From Synechococcus sp. SynAce01 (lineage in GTDB: Bacteria; Cyanobacteriota; Cyanobacteriia; PCC-6307; Cyanobiaceae): 64,000 nucleotides of DNA. The notes beneath the pieces are model-generated. The model was given only the letters and a program-made list of their open reading frames with translations, did not search any database and was not told where the DNA came from. Below, one piece after another: positions 7,457-17,977 of the stretch. The translations under genes and the position numbers were made by a program. Location of the stretch: the NCBI RefSeq assembly GCF_001885215.1, contig NZ_CP018091.1, positions 2,294,001 to 2,358,000 of the forward strand. The letters are read 5' to 3'. Each line of letters opens with the position of its first letter. Within the stretch, counting starts at the first letter, position 1.

Positions 7457-8345
7457 CGATTGGGGCGAACATGCGGTTTGGCGGTGGCAGGGGATGGCCT
7501 GCCACTGGCGGCAGCTTGGGAATCCAGGCCATCCGCCCCTGCTGTTGATTCACGGTTTTGGCTGTGGCAGCGGCCACTGGCGCCGCACGGCGGGTCCGCT
7601 GGCGGCGGCGGGCTGGTGCGTCTATGGCCTCGACCTGATCGGCTTCGGCGATTCCGCCCAGCCGGCCCGCCGCCTCGACAATCGCCTCTGGGCGCGCCAG
7701 GTGCAGGCCTTTCTCGAAGAGGTGGTGCAGGCACCGGCTGTGCTGGTGGGCCATTCGCTCGGCAGCCTGGTGGCGCTCAGCTGCGCCGTGTTCTTTCCCG
7801 GCTGGGTGCGGGCCGTTGCGGCGGCCACCTTGCCTGACCCCACCTTGCTGGTCGCCGTGCCGCGGCGCCGGCCCCCCTGGCGGCGACGGCTGCAGCGGCT
7901 GGTGGTGATCCTGCTCTGCCGGCTGTTGCCGCTGGAGTTGCTGGTCCCGCTGATCGCCCGCACTCCCCTGCTCGATCTCGGCATCCAATCCGCTTACGCC
8001 ACTGCCGTGATCGGCGACAGCGAACTGCGTCAGCTGATTGCCGCCCCGGCCCGCCGGCCCACCGCCTCCTGGGCGCTGCGGGGCATGAGCATCGGCATGG
8101 CGTTGCGGCCACGGCAGGCCACCGCCGCCGCCCTGCTGGCCCGCATGCAGCAGCCCCTGCTGGTGCTCTGGGGCGAGGCCGACCGGCTGGTGCCGATTGA
8201 GGTCTCGCGCCAACTGGTGCGTTACAAAAGCGATCTCGAACTGACCTTGCTTGAAGGGGTGGGGCATTGCCCCCACGACGAAGCCCCAGCCGAGTTCAGC
8301 CAGCAGCTGCATCCCTGGCTGAGCCGCCTGAAGGCCGCAACGTAA
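7419..8345 (+). CDS. Alpha/beta hydrolase fold protein
   Basis: 308-aa predicted hydrolase or haloalkane-dehalogenase-like esterase. It has the oxyanion motif HGFGCGSGHWR, the nucleophile elbow GHSLGS, an acid-residue strand WGEADRLVP and the catalytic His in EGVGHCPHDEAP, so the triad is complete. A basic, hydrophobic cap segment (RRRPPWRRRLQRLVVILL) may touch membranes. The GTG at 7419 is divergent from, and overlaps, the Trm1 start; ATG 7494 is an alternative that avoids overlap. Related cyanobacterial proteins are found in pigment and chlorophyll contexts, but no substrate can be assigned. Confidence 0.85.
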   Translation: MTTLCQPVATSGIDWGEHAVWRWQGMACHWRQLGNPGHPPLLLIHGFGCGSGHWRRTAGPLAAAGWCVYGLDLIGFGDSAQPARRLDNRLWARQVQAFLEEVVQAPAVLVGHSLGSLVALSCAVFFPGWVRAVAAATLPDPTLLVAVPRRRPPWRRRLQRLVVILLCRLLPLELLVPLIARTPLLDLGIQSAYATAVIGDSELRQLIAAPARRPTASWALRGMSIGMALRPRQATAAALLARMQQPLLVLWGEADRLVPIEVSRQLVRYKSDLELTLLEGVGHCPHDEAPAEFSQQLHPWLSRLKAAT

Positions 8346-8381
8346 TTTGGCCTCAGGATTCCGGGCCCCAGCGAGCGCTGC

Positions 8382-8912
8382 ATGAAGCACACCCTTTCCG
8401 TGCTGGTTGAAGACGAATCAGGCGCCCTCAGCCGGATCTCCGGTCTGTTTGCCAGGCGCGGCTTCAACATCGAGAGCCTGGCGGTTGGGCCTGCCGAAGG
8501 CAAGGGAGTGTCCCGGCTGACCATGGTGGTGGAAGGGGATCAGTCGACCCTGCAGCAGATGACCAAGCAACTCAACAAGTTGGTCAACGTGCTCAATGTG
8601 ATCGACCTCACCACGATTCCTTCGGTGGAGCGGGAACTGATGTTGGTGAAGGTCTCGGCACCGCCGGAGCGACGCTCCGAAATCCTCGAACTGATGCAGG
8701 TGTTCCGCGCCAATGTGATCGACGTCTCCAATCACGCCCTGATCCTTGAGGTGGTGGGGGATCCAGGCAAGTTGGTGGCCTTGGAGCAGATTCTCGAAAG
8801 TTACGGAATTCTCGAGATCGTGCGCACCGGCAAGGTGGCCCTGGAGCGGGCCTCAGGCGTGAACACGGCCTTCCTGAAGATCAGCGCGTCCAGCAAGCGG
8901 GTGCCGGCCTGA
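8382..8912 (+). CDS. ilvH: Acetolactate synthase small subunit
   Basis: Regulatory subunit of acetohydroxyacid synthase in valine, leucine and isoleucine synthesis; binds valine for feedback inhibition. The 176-aa protein opens [32 protein letters not shown], the N-terminal ACT domain with the valine-binding loop, followed by the C-terminal extension with REL.L.KV and ILE.VG. Length is typical (160-175). ATG 8382 lies 36 nt after the hydrolase stop. The downstream cyclophilin gene converges on it with a 12-nt gap. Confidence 0.96.
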   Translation: MKHTLSVLVEDESGALSRISGLFARRGFNIESLAVGPAEGKGVSRLTMVVEGDQSTLQQMTKQLNKLVNVLNVIDLTTIPSVERELMLVKVSAPPERRSEILELMQVFRANVIDVSNHALILEVVGDPGKLVALEQILESYGILEIVRTGKVALERASGVNTAFLKISASSKRVPA

Positions 8913-8924
8913 GGCTCCGCTCTC

Positions 8925-9635
8925 TCAGGGCTTGCCCTCCACCAGCTCGCCGCCCTCCAGCACGGTGGCCTTGACCAGCTTGTCGCCCTGGCGGATCTTG
9001 TCCACCACCTCCAGGCCCTTGACCACACGGCCGAACACCGCATAGCGGCCATCGAGCTCCACCAGGGGTTTGAGCGCGATATAGAACTGGGCGCTGGCCG
9101 AATTGGGATCAGCCGAGCGGGCCATGGCGATCGCTCCGCGTTCATGTTGCAGGCGCAGCTGCCCCAGCTCAGCGGGATTGGTCAGCTCCTGGCCGTAGCG
9201 GGGTTCCGCCTCGCCTTTGAGTGCGATCTCCAGCGGCACGAAGCGGGCCTGGCCGCTGGTGGGATCAAGAAAACTGCCGGTTCCGTACAGGTTGGCCGGC
9301 ACCTTGGCATCGGCACTCTGGGGATCGCCGCCCTGCACCACGAAGGGCGAAGGTTCGCGCACCACCCGGTGAAACACGGTGTTGTTGTAGGTGCCCCGTC
9401 GCACCAGATCAACGAAGTTGCCTGCTGTCAGCGGCGCCGCCTCACCGTCGAGTGAAACCTGCACCTCGCCGCGGCTGGTCTGCAGAGCCACCAGGGCCTG
9501 GCCGCTCAGGCAGGGGCTGGTTGCGGCTTCGCAGCCGATGGAGCCTTTGACCGGATCGGCTGCGCAGGCCGTGAGCCCCAAGGGCGAGAACAGCAGCAAG
9601 CCGACGAGCAGAACGCGGGGAAAAGAGATCGCCAT
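8925..9635 (-). CDS. Lipoprotein peptidyl-prolyl cis-trans isomerase (cyclophilin type)
   Basis: 236-aa cyclophilin that speeds proline isomerisation in exported proteins. The N-terminus has a hydrophobic signal ending in the lipobox LTAC (Cys about residue 24), so it is likely anchored in a membrane facing the periplasm or thylakoid lumen. The cyclophilin core is recognisable by VFHRVV, FVVQGGDP, GAIAMARS, NSASAQFYI and GRYAVFGRVVKGLEVVDKI. The peptide-binding Arg is preserved in FHR. It follows ycf4 on the same strand with a 5-nt gap (9641 to 9635), suggesting co-expression. Confidence 0.93.
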   Translation of the reverse strand: MAISFPRVLLVGLLLFSPLGLTACAADPVKGSIGCEAATSPCLSGQALVALQTSRGEVQVSLDGEAAPLTAGNFVDLVRRGTYNNTVFHRVVREPSPFVVQGGDPQSADAKVPANLYGTGSFLDPTSGQARFVPLEIALKGEAEPRYGQELTNPAELGQLRLQHERGAIAMARSADPNSASAQFYIALKPLVELDGRYAVFGRVVKGLEVVDKIRQGDKLVKATVLEGGELVEGKP

Positions 9636-9640
9636 TGGAT

Positions 9641-10258
9641 TCAGACGCCCTCCAGGGGCACCTTGAGGAAACGAGCCAGCTCAGCACCGCTCTGCTCGAG
9701 TTCGGCCAGGGGAAGGGGTTCGCCGATCCGGGTCAGGGGTAGATCGCGGCGGCCCTGCAAGCGCAGAGCCAGGCGGCGGCGGGGATTGATCCCATCGCGC
9801 ACATCCACCTTGACCGCCTGGATGTCGCGCAGGGGCAGGTCGAAGCGAATCCACTGGCGAAAGCCCCGCCGACTGATGGTGGCGGTGCCACTGGTCTGAT
9901 CGAAACGGTTGCTGCCGGCGCCGACATCGATAGCGATCACCCCCCAGAGGTAGGTGGAGAGCAACAGCGCCGCGATCCCGTAGGCCCCCATCACTAGCCC
10001 TTGGGGAACCCAGACGAGGGCAGCGGGGTGGCCGATCGGCATCAGGTCGATCCCCAGCTTGCTGGAGAGGCTGGCGAGCAGGAAACCGGCTCCGCCGGCT
10101 GTCACAGCCAGGGCGACAACCAGATTCGAGGGCCGCCGGGAGCCCAGCACCGCCTGATCGAGCACCTGGGAGGAATTGCCAGCCGGTGGCCGGGGCGGCG
10201 AGGCGGCCGAGGAGGAGACCGAAGCCATGGGGGACGCAGCAGGGCGGAGACCTGCCAT
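9641..10258 (-). CDS. ycf4: Photosystem I assembly protein Ycf4
   Basis: Thylakoid membrane factor needed for photosystem I assembly. The 205-aa protein has a short variable N-terminus, [19 protein letters not shown] with the first of two membrane helices, then [34 protein letters not shown] (second helix region) and the conserved soluble part beginning [10 protein letters not shown]. Length and layout match Ycf4 (about 185). The first 30 residues are extended and low complexity. It is divergent from psbD, and the shared region 10259-10450 must carry both promoters. Confidence 0.93.
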   Translation of the reverse strand: MAGLRPAASPMASVSSSAASPPRPPAGNSSQVLDQAVLGSRRPSNLVVALAVTAGGAGFLLASLSSKLGIDLMPIGHPAALVWVPQGLVMGAYGIAALLLSTYLWGVIAIDVGAGSNRFDQTSGTATISRRGFRQWIRFDLPLRDIQAVKVDVRDGINPRRRLALRLQGRRDLPLTRIGEPLPLAELEQSGAELARFLKVPLEGV

Positions 10259-10450
10259 CTTCGCCTTCCCGGCGCAGCCCTGCGGGCGGGGCCGCAGCGA
10301 TCGGGCCGCCCTGAATGGGAAGAAATACCTAAAACCCTGGCTGCAGCGGCGATGTCAGGCCGTTGCAAGGTCCCCCGCTACCACCTCCCAGATTGTTACC
10401 ATCGCCGGGTATTTCATCGACAAGCGGGTTTCCGACCTGCCTATGCACCC

Positions 10451-11507
10451 ATGACGATTGCTCTAGGGCGCGCGCCAGCAGCCCGGGGATGGTTTGACGT
10501 CCTCGATGACTGGCTCAAGCGCGACCGTTTCGTTTTTGTGGGCTGGTCCGGCCTGCTGCTGTTCCCCACGGCCTACCTGGCCCTGGGCGGCTGGCTGACC
10601 GGCACCACCTTCGCGACCTCGTGGTACACCCACGGGATCGCCAGCAGCTACCTGGAAGGCTGCAATTTTCTCACCGCAGCGGTGAGCACCCCGGCCGATG
10701 CGATGGGCCACAGCCTGTTGCTGCTCTGGGGCCCGGAAGCCCAGGGCGATTTTGTGCGCTGGGTGCAGCTGGGTGGCCTCTGGCCATTCGTGGCGCTGCA
10801 CGGCGCTTTCTCGCTGATCGGCTTCATGCTGCGTCAGTTCGAGATTGCCGCCTGGTGGGCATCCGCCCTACAACGCGATTGCCTTCTCCGGCCCGATCGC
10901 GGTGTTCGTGAGCGTCTTCCTGATCTACCCACTGGGTCAGAGCAGCTGGTTCTTCGCACCGAGCTTCGGTGTGGCGGCGATCTTCCGCTTCCTGCTGTTC
11001 CTGCAGGGCTTCCACAACTGGACCCTGAACCCGTTCCACATGATGGGCGTGGCGGGGATTCTGGGCGGTGCGCTGCTGTGTGCCATCCACGGCGCCACGG
11101 TGGAGAACACGCTGTTTGAGGATTCCGATCAGTCGAACACCTTCAAGGCGTTTGAGCCGACGCAGGAAGAAGAGACCTACTCGATGGTGACGGCCAACCG
11201 TTTCTGGAGCCAGATCTTCGGGATTGCGTTTTCCAACAAGCGCTGGCTGCACTTCTTCATGCTGTTCGTGCCTGTGATGGGCCTGTGGACCAGCAGCATC
11301 GGCATCATTGGCCTGGCGCTGAATCTGCGTGCGTATGACTTTGTGAGCCAGGAGATCCGGGCGGCTGAAGACCCGGAATTCGAGACCTTCTACACGAAGA
11401 ACATTCTTCTGAATGAAGGCCTGCGTGCCTGGATGGCACCGGCAGACCAGCCCCATGAAAACTTCGTCTTCCCTGAAGAGGTCCTCCCCCGTGGTAACGC
11501 TCTCTAA
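10451..11507 (+). pseudogene. psbD: Photosystem II D2 protein, reading frame broken by two 1-nt losses
   Basis: Core photosystem II protein binding P680, pheophytin, QA and the iron. The N-terminal half ([21 protein letters not shown] to RQFEIA) and the C-terminal half ([13 protein letters not shown] to the TAA at 11507) are both perfect D2, but the frame shifts between them. Two C runs look one base short, near 10847-10849 and 10866-10868; restoring one C at each gives RQFEIARLVGIRPYNAIAF, intact D2 of 352 aa. The GTG of psbC overlaps its last 17 nt, as in other cyanobacteria. Because psbC downstream is intact and D2 is essential, error in the sequence is more likely than a dead gene; if real, another psbD copy must exist. 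Confidence 0.9.
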
Positions 11508-12879
11508 TCCTTCCCTTGTTGCCGTTGGCGGCAAGGATCTTGACTCCACCGGCTACGCCTGGTGGGCAGGCAATGCCCGCCTGATCAACCTCTCCGGCCG
11601 ACTGCTGGGTGCCCACGTGGCCCACGCCGGCCTGATGGTGTTCTGGGCAGGCGCGATGATGCTGTTCGAGGTGAGTCACTACAGCCTCGATAAGCCGATG
11701 TACGAGCAGGGCCTGATCCTGTTCCCGCACGTCGCCACCCTTGGCTACGGCGTCGGCCCCGGCGGCGAAGTCACCAGCCTCTATCCCTTCTTTGTGGTCG
11801 GTGTTCTGCACCTGATCAGCTCCGCCGTGCTTGGCCTCGGCGGCCTTTATCACGCCCTGCGTGGCCCTGAAGTGTTGGAGAACTATTCCTCCTTCTTCTC
11901 CCAGGACTGGCGTGACAAGAACCAGATGACCAACATCATTGGTTATCACCTGATCCTGCTGGGCGTCGGCGCCTTGCTGCTGGTCTTCAAGGCCATGTTC
12001 TTCGGCGGTGTCTACGACACCTGGGCACCGGGTGGTGGTGACGTGCGCATGATCACCAACCCCACCTTGAGCCCTGCCGTGATCTTCGGCTATCTCACCG
12101 CCGCTCCGTTTGGTGGCGAGGGCTGGATCATCGGTGTCAATTCAATGGAAGACATCATCGGTGGCCACATCTGGGTCGGCCTGATCTGCATCTTCGGTGG
12201 CATCTGGCATGTGATCACCAAGCCCTTCGGCTGGGTGCGTCGTGCCTTCATCTGGAACGGTGAGGCCTACCTGAGCTACAGCCTCGGCGCCTTGAGCCTG
12301 ATGAGCTTCATCGCTTCCACCTTCATCTGGTTCAACAACACCGCCTATCCCTCCGAGTTCTACGGCCCCACCAATGCCGAGTCTTCGCAGGCCCAGAGCT
12401 TCACCTTCCTGGTGCGTGACCAACGCCTCGGTGCCAACATCGGTTCGGCCATGGGCCCCACCGGCCTGGGTAAGTACCTGATGCGCTCCCCCACCGGTGA
12501 AATCATCTTCGGTGGTGAAACCATGCGTTTCTGGGACTTCCGCGGCCCCTGGCTCGAGCCTCTGCGTGGCCCGAATGGCCTCAGCCTCGACAAGCTCCAG
12601 AACGACATTCAGCCCTGGCAAGTGCGCCGGGCGGCTGAATACATGACCCACGCTCCGAACGCCTCCCTCAACTCCGTGGGCGGCATCATCACCGAGCCCA
12701 ACTCGGTGAACTTCGTGAACGTGCGTCAGTGGCTCTCTGCCACCCAGTTCATCCTGGCCTTCTTCTTTCTGGTCGGTCACCTCTGGCATGCGGGCCGCGC
12801 CCGCGCCGCAGCGGCCGGTTTCGAGAAAGGGATCGACCGCAAGGCCGAGCCCACCCTGGCCATGCCTGATCTCGACTGA
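11491..12879 (+). CDS. psbC: Photosystem II CP43 chlorophyll protein
   Basis: Inner antenna of photosystem II with six membrane spans. I chose the GTG at 11491: it lies inside psbD with a 17-nt overlap, a GAAGAGG sequence sits about 9 nt upstream, and this is the arrangement known for cyanobacteria and chloroplasts. The ATG at 11455 is possible but would extend into psbD. The sequence reads [30 protein letters not shown] early on, keeps the lumenal loop with APGGGDVR near [15 protein letters not shown], and ends [11 protein letters not shown]. It is intact, and a terminator follows at 12938. Confidence 0.96.
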   Translation: MVTLSNPSLVAVGGKDLDSTGYAWWAGNARLINLSGRLLGAHVAHAGLMVFWAGAMMLFEVSHYSLDKPMYEQGLILFPHVATLGYGVGPGGEVTSLYPFFVVGVLHLISSAVLGLGGLYHALRGPEVLENYSSFFSQDWRDKNQMTNIIGYHLILLGVGALLLVFKAMFFGGVYDTWAPGGGDVRMITNPTLSPAVIFGYLTAAPFGGEGWIIGVNSMEDIIGGHIWVGLICIFGGIWHVITKPFGWVRRAFIWNGEAYLSYSLGALSLMSFIASTFIWFNNTAYPSEFYGPTNAESSQAQSFTFLVRDQRLGANIGSAMGPTGLGKYLMRSPTGEIIFGGETMRFWDFRGPWLEPLRGPNGLSLDKLQNDIQPWQVRRAAEYMTHAPNASLNSVGGIITEPNSVNFVNVRQWLSATQFILAFFFLVGHLWHAGRARAAAAGFEKGIDRKAEPTLAMPDLD

Positions 12880-12937
12880 TCTCGCGAACCATCCAACGTT
12901 CACGGTTCATTCGTTCAGGGTTCATTCACCCCCCTTA

Positions 12938-12961
12938 CCCCCGCATTTGCGGGGGTTTTTT
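12938..12961 (+). terminator. Rho-independent terminator after psbC
   Basis: A 7-bp GC stem, CCCCCGC with GCGGGGG, and an ATTT loop, followed directly by six T residues (12956-12961). It lies about 60 nt after the psbC stop and closes the psbD-psbC operon. Confidence 0.9.
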
Positions 12962-13095
12962 CATGGGCAGAACAGATCAGAGGTCAGGCCAGAAACCAGA
13001 CCAGCCTTGTCATCACCTCAGCCTTGAGAGAAACAGTTGGGACAGGTTTGATCGATCGATCGTTCCTACGTTTGAAGGATCAACGCTGTGATCCC

Positions 13096-13842
13096 GTGCC
13101 TCTCCATCCATTCACCGGCCGCGTCCTTGCCTATGCGGCCCTGCCCTTGGCCTTGCTGCCTGTGGCTGCTAGAGCCAGCACGATCGATTTTCCCCGCCAA
13201 GGCGTGGTCTGCGATCTGCCTGCCAGGAGGTGCTACACCGCCCAAGGTGTTTCTTTGGCGCTCACCCGCGAATTTTTCGGCAGCTACGCCGAGCGTGAAC
13301 TGAGTTCCACTCAGTCGGGCAACAGGCGCTCGAATCAGTTCAAGTTGAGCGATGGAGATGTCTGCGATCTGCGCCAGCAAACCTGCTGGGATGACGGCCG
13401 GGGAGGCAAGAACGTCAGCAACGCGCTCAGCAGGCAACTGTTCGGCAGCAACGGAGCCTGGGGAAACAACGGCTCGCAGCAATCCGCCCAAGGCAGCCGC
13501 TCCTGTGAGCTTCGCCGGGGCAACCGTGGCCTTTTCGACGGCTCCTGCCAGCTCAATCGGCGCGAAACGTCCAATGGGACCGCCTACAACGTGGAGCTCA
13601 GTGATGGACGGCGATACAGCTTCTTCAACCGGGATGGACGGCTGGTGATGCGGGACGCCAACAATGTCCTCAGGCCCGCCCAGATCAGCAACCGCAACGG
13701 GGCCGTGGCCTTCCGCTGGGATGATCTGCAACTGTCAACGCGGAATCCAAGCTGGGGAAACCAGGGGCCGCAGGGGAGCAGCAGCGATTTCAACCCAACC
13801 AGCAACTTCCTCCAGGACGTCTTCAGCAACCTGTTTCGTTGA
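13096..13842 (+). CDS. Secreted Cys-containing protein, YcgJ/Fels-1-like repeats
   Basis: Predicted exported protein. A GTG at 13096 gives 248 aa that begin with a signal peptide ([19 protein letters not shown], cut after Ala-Arg-Ala-Ser). After it come two short Cys motifs, [25 protein letters not shown] (residues about 34-58) and [16 protein letters not shown], resembling the YcgJ/Fels-1 prophage-like repeat, then a Gly/Asn/Ser/Gln-rich middle and a [15 protein letters not shown] segment. Longer frame starts at TTG 13024. Its last 20 nt overlap the end of maf on the other strand. Function is unknown; family call moderate. Confidence 0.65.
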   Translation: MPLHPFTGRVLAYAALPLALLPVAARASTIDFPRQGVVCDLPARRCYTAQGVSLALTREFFGSYAERELSSTQSGNRRSNQFKLSDGDVCDLRQQTCWDDGRGGKNVSNALSRQLFGSNGAWGNNGSQQSAQGSRSCELRRGNRGLFDGSCQLNRRETSNGTAYNVELSDGRRYSFFNRDGRLVMRDANNVLRPAQISNRNGAVAFRWDDLQLSTRNPSWGNQGPQGSSSDFNPTSNFLQDVFSNLFR

Positions 13843-14431
13843 CGGCTGACTCTTCTTGCAACCAGCGCCGCAACAGCGGCAGGCTCAGGCCGATCACGTT
13901 GCTGAAGCAGCCCTCAATCTGCTCCACCAGTAGGCCACCGCGGCCTTCAAGCGCAAACCCACCGGCGCAGTGCAATGGTTCGCCTGTAGCCACATAGCTG
14001 TCAATTTCGGCGTCGCTGAGGGCCGCGAATTGAACCCTGGTGGTCACTGTGGTCAGCTGCAGTGGTGCCAATACGGCCGGCCCGCGGCGCAGGCAGTGGC
14101 CGGTGTGGAGCTCCGCCCACTGGCCCGCCATCCTTCGCCAGCGCCGGCTCGCCTCGGCGGCATCGACGGGCTTGCCAAACACCTCGTTGTCAAAGACCAG
14201 CACGGAATCGCAACCCAGCACCAGCTCCTCCACTCCGACTCCGGCTCCGGCCAGCGCTTCGGCTTTCGCCCTGGCCAGCCGTTGCACCAGTAGCTCTGCT
14301 GCCAGCTGAGGCGCCCCGGACGCAATCGCGTCTTCGTCAACGCCACTGACGGCGTAGCGGTGTGGAATGGCGGCCTGCTCCAGCAGGCGCCGGCGCGCCG
14401 GCGAGGCGGAAGCGAGCAAGAGAGCCTGCAT
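13823..14431 (-). CDS. maf: Maf-like nucleotide pyrophosphatase
   Basis: Hydrolyses non-canonical or pyrimidine nucleoside triphosphates to monophosphates and pyrophosphate, protecting the nucleotide pool or acting in septation. The N-terminus [17 protein letters not shown] is the Maf signature, with [28 protein letters not shown] (usual LGADTVV/DG..LGKP) and the late DxYVATGEP and [18 protein letters not shown]. Met 14431 fits the family N-terminus; an in-frame ATG at 14464 is an alternative. It converges with the secreted protein, overlapping by 20 nt, and its 5' end faces the 130-aa gene at 14504. Confidence 0.93.
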   Translation of the reverse strand: MQALLLASASPARRRLLEQAAIPHRYAVSGVDEDAIASGAPQLAAELLVQRLARAKAEALAGAGVGVEELVLGCDSVLVFDNEVFGKPVDAAEASRRWRRMAGQWAELHTGHCLRRGPAVLAPLQLTTVTTRVQFAALSDAEIDSYVATGEPLHCAGGFALEGRGGLLVEQIEGCFSNVIGLSLPLLRRWLQEESAVNETGC

Positions 14432-14503
14432 CGGCAGATCGTGGCAGCAGACGGTGGCTGTCATCCTCGACCGTCGCTGCCGGTTATCCAAGAGAATCGT
14501 GGG

Positions 14504-14896
14504 ATGGAGAGCGATTCCCCAAGCAGTCCTGCACTTATCAGTGACGCCCGCTCGCTCAGCCGTGCCGCCAGCGGTCTGCGCTGTCTGCCCTTCTCGCGGG
14601 CGTTCTATGCGCTGGTGCAGGGCGAGGCGATCAGCAGCGAGGCGCTTTGCCAACGCTCCGATTGGCGCAGGTTCTGTTTCGTCTCGATGGGTCCCGACCG
14701 GGTCGAGGAGCATTTCCTCTGGCTGATCAAGCTCGGTGTGCTCCGCCGTGAGGTGGATGGCCAGGGCCTGACTGAGCGCGTGCGGCTGACGCCGATGGGG
14801 CGTGAGCTGGTGGCCGGCTGGCCTGGTGAGATTCCCCGGGCCGCTCTGGCGGAGCGGATCCACCAGAACCTGCGCCGTCACCGGCCCCGGCTATGA
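14504..14896 (+). CDS. Conserved cyanobacterial protein, Npun_F0494-like
   Basis: 130-aa soluble protein of a family found only in cyanobacteria (Npun_F0494-like, by recollection of its pattern; function unknown). It shows [56 protein letters not shown], which resembles a winged-helix-like wing with a Leu/Val-rich helix. The ATG at 14504 is the first one after the maf start region. Its stop overlaps the cobQ start by 4 nt (ATGA), so cobQ and this gene are probably translated together. A regulatory role is possible but is an inference. Confidence 0.7.
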   Translation: MESDSPSSPALISDARSLSRAASGLRCLPFSRAFYALVQGEAISSEALCQRSDWRRFCFVSMGPDRVEEHFLWLIKLGVLRREVDGQGLTERVRLTPMGRELVAGWPGEIPRAALAERIHQNLRRHRPRL

Positions 14897-16512
14897 GCGG
14901 CCGCCAGCTGGGGCATCCCCACGCCCTGATGGTGCTGGGCACCAGCAGTGGCGCTGGAAAATCACTGATGACAGCGGCCCTCTGCCGGGTGCTGCGCCGC
15001 CGCGGTGAGCAGCCCCTGCCCTTCAAGGGGCAGAACATGAGCCTCAATGCCTGGGTCGACCGCGATGGCGGCGAGATGGCCTACAGCCAAGCCCTGCAGG
15101 CCTGGGCGGCGGGCCTGGAGCCGGAGGTGGCGATGAATCCGGTGCTGCTCAAGCCCCAGGGCGATAGCCGCAGCGAGCTGATTCACCTGGGTCAGTCGGT
15201 GGGGGTCGCCCAGGCGGAGCACTACTACCGCGACTGGTTCCGCCCCGGCTGGCAGGCGATCCGCCAGGGCCTGGCCAGCCTTCAGGACTCCCATCCCGGC
15301 GGACGGCTGGTGCTGGAGGGGGCCGGCAGCCCGGTGGAGGTGAACCTGCAGCACCGCGACCTCACCAATCTGCGCCTGGCCCAGTTCCTGGGGGCCCGCT
15401 GCCTGCTGGTGGCCGACATCGAAAGGGGTGGCGTGTTTGCCCAGATCATCGGCACCCTGGCCCTGCTGCGGCCCGTTGAGCGGCCCTTGATCGGCGGCAT
15501 CCTGATCAACCGGTTCCGCGGCCGGCGCTCCCTGTTCGATGAAGGCCGCCGCTGGCTGGAGCGGGAAACCGGGATTCCGGTGCTGGGGGTGATGCCCTGG
15601 CTCGATGAACTCTTCCCCCCCGAAGACTCCCTCGATCTGCTTGAACGGCGCGCCCGTAAACCCGACGCGGAGCTGGAGATCGCCGTGATCCGGCTGCCGT
15701 CGATCAGCAATTTCTCCGATTTCGATCCGCTCGAAGCCGAACCGAGCGTGAGGCTGCGCTGGCTGCGCCCCGGCGAGGCGCTCGGCCGCCCCGATGCCGT
15801 GCTGATTCCCGGCAGCAAGCAGACACTGCGCGACCTGGCAGCCCTCAAAGCCAGCCCCATGGCGGCGGAGCTGGAGCGCTTCGTGGCTGGGGGTGGCCAC
15901 CTGTTCGGACTCTGCGGTGGCCTGCAGATGCTGGGAAAGGCCCTGGAGGATCCCGAGGGGCTGGAGGGTGGCGGCGGTGCCGGCGGGGGTGGAGGCACTG
16001 TGGCGGGCCTCGGCTATTTGCCGCTGCTCACCCGCTTCGGCGCCGCCAAGGCCCTGCGCCAGTGCCAGGCCCAGGCCCTCTGGCCCGCTCCGGCTGATCT
16101 GGAGCTGGCGGGTTTCGAGTTGCACCGGGGCCTCAGCCAGGTCTTGGAGCCCGAGATGGAGAACGGCCTGGAGCAAGGCCATGGCTGCCGGCCTCTGGCC
16201 AGTGCGGCCGATCTGGGCTGGTGGCAGCCCAGCGCCGGCGGTGGGGTGGTGGCCGGCACCTACCTGCATGGGGTGTTTGAAAGTGGCCCCTGGCGTCGCC
16301 GCTGGCTGAATCAACTGCGGAGGCAACGGGACCTGCCCGCCCTCAGCGAAGACCAGCCCCACCACAGCTGCCAGCGCGAGGCCCTGCTCGATCGTCTCGC
16401 TGATGCCTTCGAGGCCCACGTGAACCTGGAGCCGCTGCTGGCTTTGCCCAGACGCCAAACCGATCTGCCACCCAGAATGGCCCTGCCGCTCGGTTCGCCC
16501 CTGTTGCCGTGA
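14893..16512 (+). CDS. cobQ: Cobyric acid synthase
   Basis: Glutamine-dependent amidase that adds four amide groups to adenosyl-cobyrinic acid diamide in cobalamin synthesis. The N-terminus [25 protein letters not shown] is the P-loop of the DTB-synthase-like ATP domain, [10 protein letters not shown] and [13 protein letters not shown] follow, and the C-terminal class I glutamine amidotransferase domain has [14 protein letters not shown] with the catalytic Cys (LCGG). A Gly-rich loop (GGGGAGGGGG) after it is unusual. It overlaps the upstream gene by 4 nt and the ferredoxin start lies across its stop at 16509. Confidence 0.96.
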   Translation: MSGRQLGHPHALMVLGTSSGAGKSLMTAALCRVLRRRGEQPLPFKGQNMSLNAWVDRDGGEMAYSQALQAWAAGLEPEVAMNPVLLKPQGDSRSELIHLGQSVGVAQAEHYYRDWFRPGWQAIRQGLASLQDSHPGGRLVLEGAGSPVEVNLQHRDLTNLRLAQFLGARCLLVADIERGGVFAQIIGTLALLRPVERPLIGGILINRFRGRRSLFDEGRRWLERETGIPVLGVMPWLDELFPPEDSLDLLERRARKPDAELEIAVIRLPSISNFSDFDPLEAEPSVRLRWLRPGEALGRPDAVLIPGSKQTLRDLAALKASPMAAELERFVAGGGHLFGLCGGLQMLGKALEDPEGLEGGGGAGGGGGTVAGLGYLPLLTRFGAAKALRQCQAQALWPAPADLELAGFELHRGLSQVLEPEMENGLEQGHGCRPLASAADLGWWQPSAGGGVVAGTYLHGVFESGPWRRRWLNQLRRQRDLPALSEDQPHHSCQREALLDRLADAFEAHVNLEPLLALPRRQTDLPPRMALPLGSPLLP

Positions 16513-16754
16513 CCCCTTCCCTGGTCAGGATCACCTGGCCCGATGGCCGCACTACCCTCGAACCCAGCGGCCGTGACTGGCTGGCAGCGGCGGCGGCTGC
16601 AGGTCTGTTGATCCCCACCGGTTGTCTGGGGGGAAGCTGCGGGGCCTGCGAAATCGAGGTCAATGGGCGTGTGGTACGCGCCTGCATCAGCAGCGTGCCT
16701 CCGGCCCGCAGCGGTGCCCTGGCGGTGTCTCTCGCCAGCGATCCCTACTGGTGA
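16509..16754 (+). CDS. Short [2Fe-2S] ferredoxin-like protein
   Basis: 81-aa electron-transfer protein with the plant-type Cys pattern [17 protein letters not shown]: Cys39, 44, 47 and 59 (C-x4-C-x2-C, with the last Cys only 11 residues away, shorter than the usual 29). It starts at a GTG overlapping the cobQ stop by 4 nt, so it belongs to that operon. A role as an electron donor to a corrin or other enzyme is an inference from context. Its end overlaps the mnmA stop on the other strand by 10 nt. Confidence 0.85.
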   Translation: MTPSLVRITWPDGRTTLEPSGRDWLAAAAAAGLLIPTGCLGGSCGACEIEVNGRVVRACISSVPPARSGALAVSLASDPYW

Positions 16755-17941
16755 GAGGCCGCCGTGGCAGGTTCCGGCTGAATCAGCCCACCGCCCAGCA
16801 GCACGGCACCGTCGTAGAAGACCGCCGCCTGGCCCGGGGTGATCGAGAACTGTTCCTCCTTGAACTGCAGCTGGCAGCGGGCCGGCCGGCCTGCGGCCGC
16901 ATCGGCGAGGCTCGGCTCCAGCGGCGTCAGCAGGGCCTGCACCGGCGCGCTGCGGTAACGCACCTGCACCTCCAGCTCCAGCGGCCGCTTGGGTGGGTCG
17001 ATCGACACCCAGTTGACCGCCCCGACCAGGCAACCGCCACGGGCCGCCTCAGAGCGCGGCGCTACCACCACCCGGTTCATGGCCGCATCGATGCGCAGCA
17101 CATGCAGCGGCTCGCGCCAGGCCACGCCCAAGCCTTTGCGTTGGCCGATGGTGAAGTGCTCGATGCCGTCATGGCTGCCGAGAACCGTGCCATCGGCCAG
17201 GCAGATTTCGCCCTGACGGGGCGGCAGGTAGGCATCGAGGAACGCCTTCATCGAGCCGTGATGGTCGGCTAAGCAGAGGTCCTGGCTTTCTGGCTTGGAG
17301 GCGGTGCGCAGCCCGAGCCGTTCGGCTTCCAGCCGGGTGTCGGCCTTGCTGATCTCGCCGAGGGGAAAGACCAGCCGCTCGAGCACGGACTGCGGCAGGT
17401 CGTAGAGGAAATAGCTCTGGTCTTTCTGGCCATCGAGGCCGCGCAGGAGCTGGGTGCGCCCGCTGGGGCTCAGCTCCGCCGGCAGCAGCCGGGCGTAGTG
17501 ACCGGTGGCGATCCGGCCAATCCCCCGCTGCTCGGCCGCCCACTCGAGCATGGGCGTGAATTTCACTTCCCGGTTGCAGCGCGAGCAGGGAAGCGGGGTC
17601 ACGCCTGCGGCGTAGCCCTCAACAAGAAAATCGATGATTTCGGCCTTGAAGCGTTCGCGCGAATCAACTACGTGATGGGGCACCGCCAACTGTTCGCAGA
17701 TGCCGGCGGCATCGACGAGGCCCTCGGCGCAGCAGCTGCCCTTGCCGCTCATCAGCCAGAGGGTGAGTCCTTCCACCTGCCAACCGGCCTGCACCAGCAA
17801 GGCCGCGCTCAAGGAGCTGTCGACGCCGCCGGAGAGACCCACCGCCACGCGCTGTTCACCCGGCCAGGCGCGCAGGCGCTCGATCGCCTCAGCTGTTGCC
17901 TGGGTGGGGGAGGAAGAGCTGGTCAAACCGGACGACCTCAA
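16745..17941 (-). CDS. mnmA: tRNA-uridine 2-sulfurtransferase
   Basis: Adds sulfur to U34 of tRNA Lys, Glu and Gln. The 398-aa protein carries the ATP-pyrophosphatase loop SGGVDSS (37-43), the catalytic cysteines in RCNREVKF (Cys122) and [11 protein letters not shown] (Cys223), and GHYAR and KDQSYFLY, the tRNA/target recognition motifs. Two additional Cys lie at 70-71. Length is close to the usual 360-370 plus a short N-terminal extension. Transcription converges on the ferredoxin gene. Divergent from the gene at 17978. Confidence 0.96.
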   Translation of the reverse strand: MRSSGLTSSSSPTQATAEAIERLRAWPGEQRVAVGLSGGVDSSLSAALLVQAGWQVEGLTLWLMSGKGSCCAEGLVDAAGICEQLAVPHHVVDSRERFKAEIIDFLVEGYAAGVTPLPCSRCNREVKFTPMLEWAAEQRGIGRIATGHYARLLPAELSPSGRTQLLRGLDGQKDQSYFLYDLPQSVLERLVFPLGEISKADTRLEAERLGLRTASKPESQDLCLADHHGSMKAFLDAYLPPRQGEICLADGTVLGSHDGIEHFTIGQRKGLGVAWREPLHVLRIDAAMNRVVVAPRSEAARGGCLVGAVNWVSIDPPKRPLELEVQVRYRSAPVQALLTPLEPSLADAAAGRPARCQLQFKEEQFSITPGQAAVFYDGAVLLGGGLIQPEPATAASHQ

Positions 17942-17977
17942 CGCTGAAACGGAGCAGAACTAGGCGCTGCTCCCATC

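Noticed and set aside
14962-16458. 498-aa minus-strand ORF across cobQ
   Set aside because: Mirror frame of cobQ; composition of Gln, His, Ala and Gly repeats with no domain.
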